In this document: in pieces, positions 61,822 through 64,000 of the stretch
How the letters are laid out: each line of letters begins with the position of its first letter
How positions within the stretch are numbered: the stretch's first letter is position 1
Source: Chitinophagaceae bacterium
GTDB taxonomy: Bacteria; Bacteroidota; Bacteroidia; Chitinophagales; Chitinophagaceae
Length of the DNA: 64,000 nt
Direction of reading: 5' to 3'
Assembly: GCA_019638615.1 (NCBI GenBank)
Contig: JAHBTL010000030.1
Span: 1-64,000 of the forward strand
The notes under the pieces: generated by a model
What the model saw: only the letters and a program-made list of their open reading frames with translations
What the model was told of the DNA's origin: nothing
Database searches by the model: none
Made by a program: the position numbers and the translations under genes

Positions 61822-63072
61822 ATGACTGTCGAAAAAAGCTGGTATAGCCTTTATCTTTTTGCATTTTTCAGTTTCACTGCGGTAATCTCTCAGGCACAGG
61901 TTCTTACAGGCGAAGACAGTTTATACGCCGGGCTCGTTTCCAGTGAACAGGCCACTATTCTTTCCGGCTATGGCGAAGCAAAATATTCTTTAGATACAAA
62001 AACAAAAAATGCCGAAGCCTCGCTGAGCAGGGTTGTTTTGTTTATAGGACATAAGTTCAATAAAAAAATTTCTCTTTTCACGGAGCTGGAGCTTGAAGAT
62101 GCATTGGTGATAGGGCAGGCAGGCGATGAAGCCGGTATTGGCAAGGGCGGTATCAGCATGGAGCAGGCTTTCCTGAAATTCAATATCAACCCGACAACCT
62201 ATATTGTTGCGGGCTTATTCATTCCCCGCATTGGATTTATAAATGAAAATCATTTGCCTACCACCTTTAACGGGGTAGATCGCCCGTTCCTGGAAGAACT
62301 GATCATCCCGTCTACATGGCGCGAGATAGGTGCAGGCATATACGGCGGGGTTAAAAATGTGGCGGGGTTGAATTACAGTTTTGCGGTAACCAATGGCTTA
62401 AACGCTGCGGGATTCAGTAATGGCAGCGGTATACGCGGCGGAAGACAACTGGGGTCTGCTGCATCAGGGCTTGGACTGGGCGCTTCCGGGTCGTTGTTGT
62501 ATTACATAAATAATTTTCGTTTGCAGCTTTCCGCTTATATCGGTGGCTCTACTGCGGTTGAGAAAAGAATAGCCGATAGCCTCCAGTTAAACAGCGGGGC
62601 GTTCGGCAACCCGGTCATGCTCGGAGAGCTCAATGCACAGTATAGCAGCAAAGGGTGGAGCGCCAGGGCTATAGTAAGCGCCATTAACATCCCCAATGCT
62701 TCGAATATCAACAAAGCTTATGCCAACAACACGCCCGAAAGCATTTACGGCGGCTATGCGGAACTGGCGTATGATCTTTTATACGCAACACATAAGGATG
62801 CAAAAAAACTGGCGGTTTTTGGCAGGTACGAATCAATGAACCTGGGAGCAACCCTGCCTGTAAATGGTATAAAAAATGATGCAAATACGCAACAATACAT
62901 TGTAGGCGGGCTTACATACAAGCCTATACGCGGTGTTGCAATAAAAGCCGATTATGTTTATCGTATAACGGGAGAGCCGAATCCCGTATTGATCATTACC
63001 CCTTTTCCGCAGGTTATACCTTATTATACGCACAATGGATTTTTAAACCTGGGTATTGCCTATAATTTTTAA
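61822..63072 (+). CDS. Porin-like outer-membrane protein of an iron-related operon
   Basis: The 416-residue precursor has a signal peptide (about residues 1-26, ending VISQAQ). The rest is beta-barrel-like: SGYGEAKYSLDTKTKNAEASLSRVVLFIGHKFNKKISLFTELELEDALV and a C-terminal aromatic strand, YYTHNGFLNLGIAYNF. It resembles phosphate-selective-porin or OprO/P-like barrels in layout, but I cannot assign a substrate. It is the first gene of an operon with a Rieske protein (3 bases downstream) and an imelysin lipoprotein. Confidence 0.85.
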   Translation: MTVEKSWYSLYLFAFFSFTAVISQAQVLTGEDSLYAGLVSSEQATILSGYGEAKYSLDTKTKNAEASLSRVVLFIGHKFNKKISLFTELELEDALVIGQAGDEAGIGKGGISMEQAFLKFNINPTTYIVAGLFIPRIGFINENHLPTTFNGVDRPFLEELIIPSTWREIGAGIYGGVKNVAGLNYSFAVTNGLNAAGFSNGSGIRGGRQLGSAASGLGLGASGSLLYYINNFRLQLSAYIGGSTAVEKRIADSLQLNSGAFGNPVMLGELNAQYSSKGWSARAIVSAINIPNASNINKAYANNTPESIYGGYAELAYDLLYATHKDAKKLAVFGRYESMNLGATLPVNGIKNDANTQQYIVGGLTYKPIRGVAIKADYVYRITGEPNPVLIITPFPQVIPYYTHNGFLNLGIAYNF

Positions 63073-63075
63073 TGA

Positions 63076-63498
63076 ATGCAAACAAGAAGGAAGTTTTTAA
63101 AAGCAGGATGTATACACTGTGCAGCGATGCTGGGAGCCGGGATGCTTTTAGAAAGTTGCAGCAGCGGCATACACCTGTATAAAGCGCCATCCGCTTCTCC
63201 CCGGTTAATGGTGCCTCTGCAGGAATTTATGCCCGATAAAAATATGATCATAGTGCGAACGAAAGATCTCGAGAATGATATCCTGCTGGTGAAAAAAGGA
63301 GAGCATTACAATGCCTTATACCTGCAATGCACGCACGAAGGCGTTGGTTTAAGCGCTATGGCTACGAAGATTGTTTGCACTGCACATGGAAGTGTATTTG
63401 ACCTGGATGGGAATGTAGTAAAAGAGCCCGCTTTAAAGCCGCTCCGCAAATTTGAAACAACCCTTATTGAAAACAACGTCCTTATCAATTTAACATAA
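63076..63498 (+). CDS. Rieske [2Fe-2S] protein with Tat signal
   Basis: The 140-residue protein starts with a twin-arginine signal (TRRKFLKAGCIHCAAMLGAG), so it is exported folded with its cluster. The Rieske ligands are Cys85-x-His87 in LQCTHEG and Cys101-x-x-His104 in VCTAHGSVFDLDGNV. It should transfer electrons in the periplasm. A Cys-rich segment just after the signal (LLESCSS) could be a lipid-attachment site. It lies between the porin and imelysin genes, 3 bases after the porin stop. Confidence 0.93.
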   Translation: MQTRRKFLKAGCIHCAAMLGAGMLLESCSSGIHLYKAPSASPRLMVPLQEFMPDKNMIIVRTKDLENDILLVKKGEHYNALYLQCTHEGVGLSAMATKIVCTAHGSVFDLDGNVVKEPALKPLRKFETTLIENNVLINLT

Positions 63499-63510
63499 AA
63501 AAGAAATATC

Positions 63511-64000
63511 ATGACAAAAGCAACAAGCATAGCACTTGCACTTATTGCATCCGCAGGTATTATGATGTCATCATGCAAAAAGGATGATAACAATGAAAAT
63601 ACAGATACAACCGCGTTAAAATCGTTAATTCTGCAGAATGTAGCCAATAGGGTCTGTCTTGACAGCTACCAGGACCTGTGGTCGAAAACCAATGATTTAC
63701 TATCTGCTGTAAATGATTTAACAGCATCAGCTACCGACGATAACCTCAATAAATGCCGGAATCTCTGGAGAAGCTCCCGCGAAACCTGGGAACGCTCTGA
63801 AGCATGGTTGTTTGGCCCGGTAGACGCGGATAAGATTGACCCGAGAATTGATACCTGGCCGGTTGATTTTAATGATCTTAATTTGGTTCTGGAAAGTTCG
63901 GATGTGCTGGATGAAGCATATATTGACGGGTTAGATGAAGAACATGATGCCTTGAAAGGATTTCATCCTATTGAATATTTATTATGGGGAGTTAATGGAG
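63511..64000 (+). CDS. Imelysin (EfeO/IrpA-like) family lipoprotein, 3' end outside the window
   Basis: The first 163 codons are present and the frame is open at the right edge. The lipobox Cys is at about 22 (IMMSSC). The imelysin core begins with LKSLILQNVANRVCLDSYQDLWSKTNDLLSAV, and the family motif GxHxxE appears as GFHPIEYLLWG near residue 150-160. Imelysin-like proteins are iron-regulated cell-surface or periplasmic proteins related to EfeO, and bind iron or haem. It starts 12 bases after the Rieske gene. No frameshift is seen. Confidence 0.92.
   Translation, partial: MTKATSIALALIASAGIMMSSCKKDDNNENTDTTALKSLILQNVANRVCLDSYQDLWSKTNDLLSAVNDLTASATDDNLNKCRNLWRSSRETWERSEAWLFGPVDADKIDPRIDTWPVDFNDLNLVLESSDVLDEAYIDGLDEEHDALKGFHPIEYLLWGVNG

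Noticed and set aside
1-64000. CRISPR arrays, tRNA or rRNA genes, insertion sequences, prophage
   Set aside because: No regularly spaced repeats, no tRNA-like cloverleaf with a T-loop, and no transposase, integrase or phage gene are visible.

Overview
The window is a chromosomal stretch from a member of the Bacteroidota, most likely the family Chitinophagaceae. This rests on three complete SusC/SusD pairs, lipoproteins with the short Bacteroidota-type lipobox, promoters of the TTG-N19/20-TAnnTTTG type (clearest in front of rpsA), a TonB-receptor style dominated by carboxypeptidase-regulatory-like domains, and AT-rich intergenic DNA sprinkled with short word-like repeats. No species can be named from sequence alone. 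I see no rRNA, tRNA, CRISPR array, insertion sequence or prophage.

Left half (1-26.8 kb), mostly housekeeping and single-gene units: a small unknown protein; a transglutaminase / alpha-E / circularly permuted ATP-grasp cluster (764-4179); an outer-membrane barrel; a DUF937-like unknown; a von Willebrand A protein divergent from an ECF sigma factor plus a membrane partner with a TonB C-terminal domain (6692-10693); a DUF2911 protein; a tiny cysteine-rich secreted protein; purine nucleoside phosphorylase; a Porin_10-type barrel; release factor 2 with its programmed +1 frameshift (15571-16669); a Gfo/Idh/MocA oxidoreductase divergent from D-galactonate dehydratase; a stand-alone MnmH-type P-loop protein; a TonB receptor; PhoH; ribosomal protein S1; and a DinB-like protein. 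Dispersed repeats sit in the gaps of this half and are nearly absent from the right half.

Right half (26.9-64 kb), mostly accessory nutrient acquisition. (1) A nine-gene minus-strand polysaccharide utilisation locus, 28569-40870, with a tenth gene at 26880-28226: SusC, SusD, a DUF4832-type lipoprotein, a PKD lipoprotein, a GH36-like alpha-glycosidase, a NagB-like deaminase, a PfkB kinase, a PIG-L deacetylase, a dimeric alpha/beta-barrel protein and a spherulin-4 (GH135-like) lipoprotein. A LacI-type regulator lies upstream (41445-42542), and two operator-like palindromes flank the predicted susC promoter. The enzyme set suggests an alpha-linked, N-acetylgalactosamine-containing polymer as the substrate, with galactosaminogalactan as a candidate; this is my main proposal for an undescribed system. 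(2) A frameshifted Uma2 gene and a ClC chloride transporter/channel. (3) A SusC/SusD pair with a PepSY membrane protein and a divergent AraC regulator, probably metal or siderophore related. (4) A compact beta-glucan locus: SusC, SusD, a GH16 lipoprotein and a divergent Y_Y_Y/LuxR-type sensor-regulator. (5) A porin - Rieske - imelysin operon running off the right edge, probably iron acquisition.

Starts were moved inward from the longest open frame where a signal peptide, family N-terminus or promoter position required it (alpha-E, VWA, Porin_10, S1, PKD lipoprotein, both SusC proteins at 40870 and 58580, GH16).
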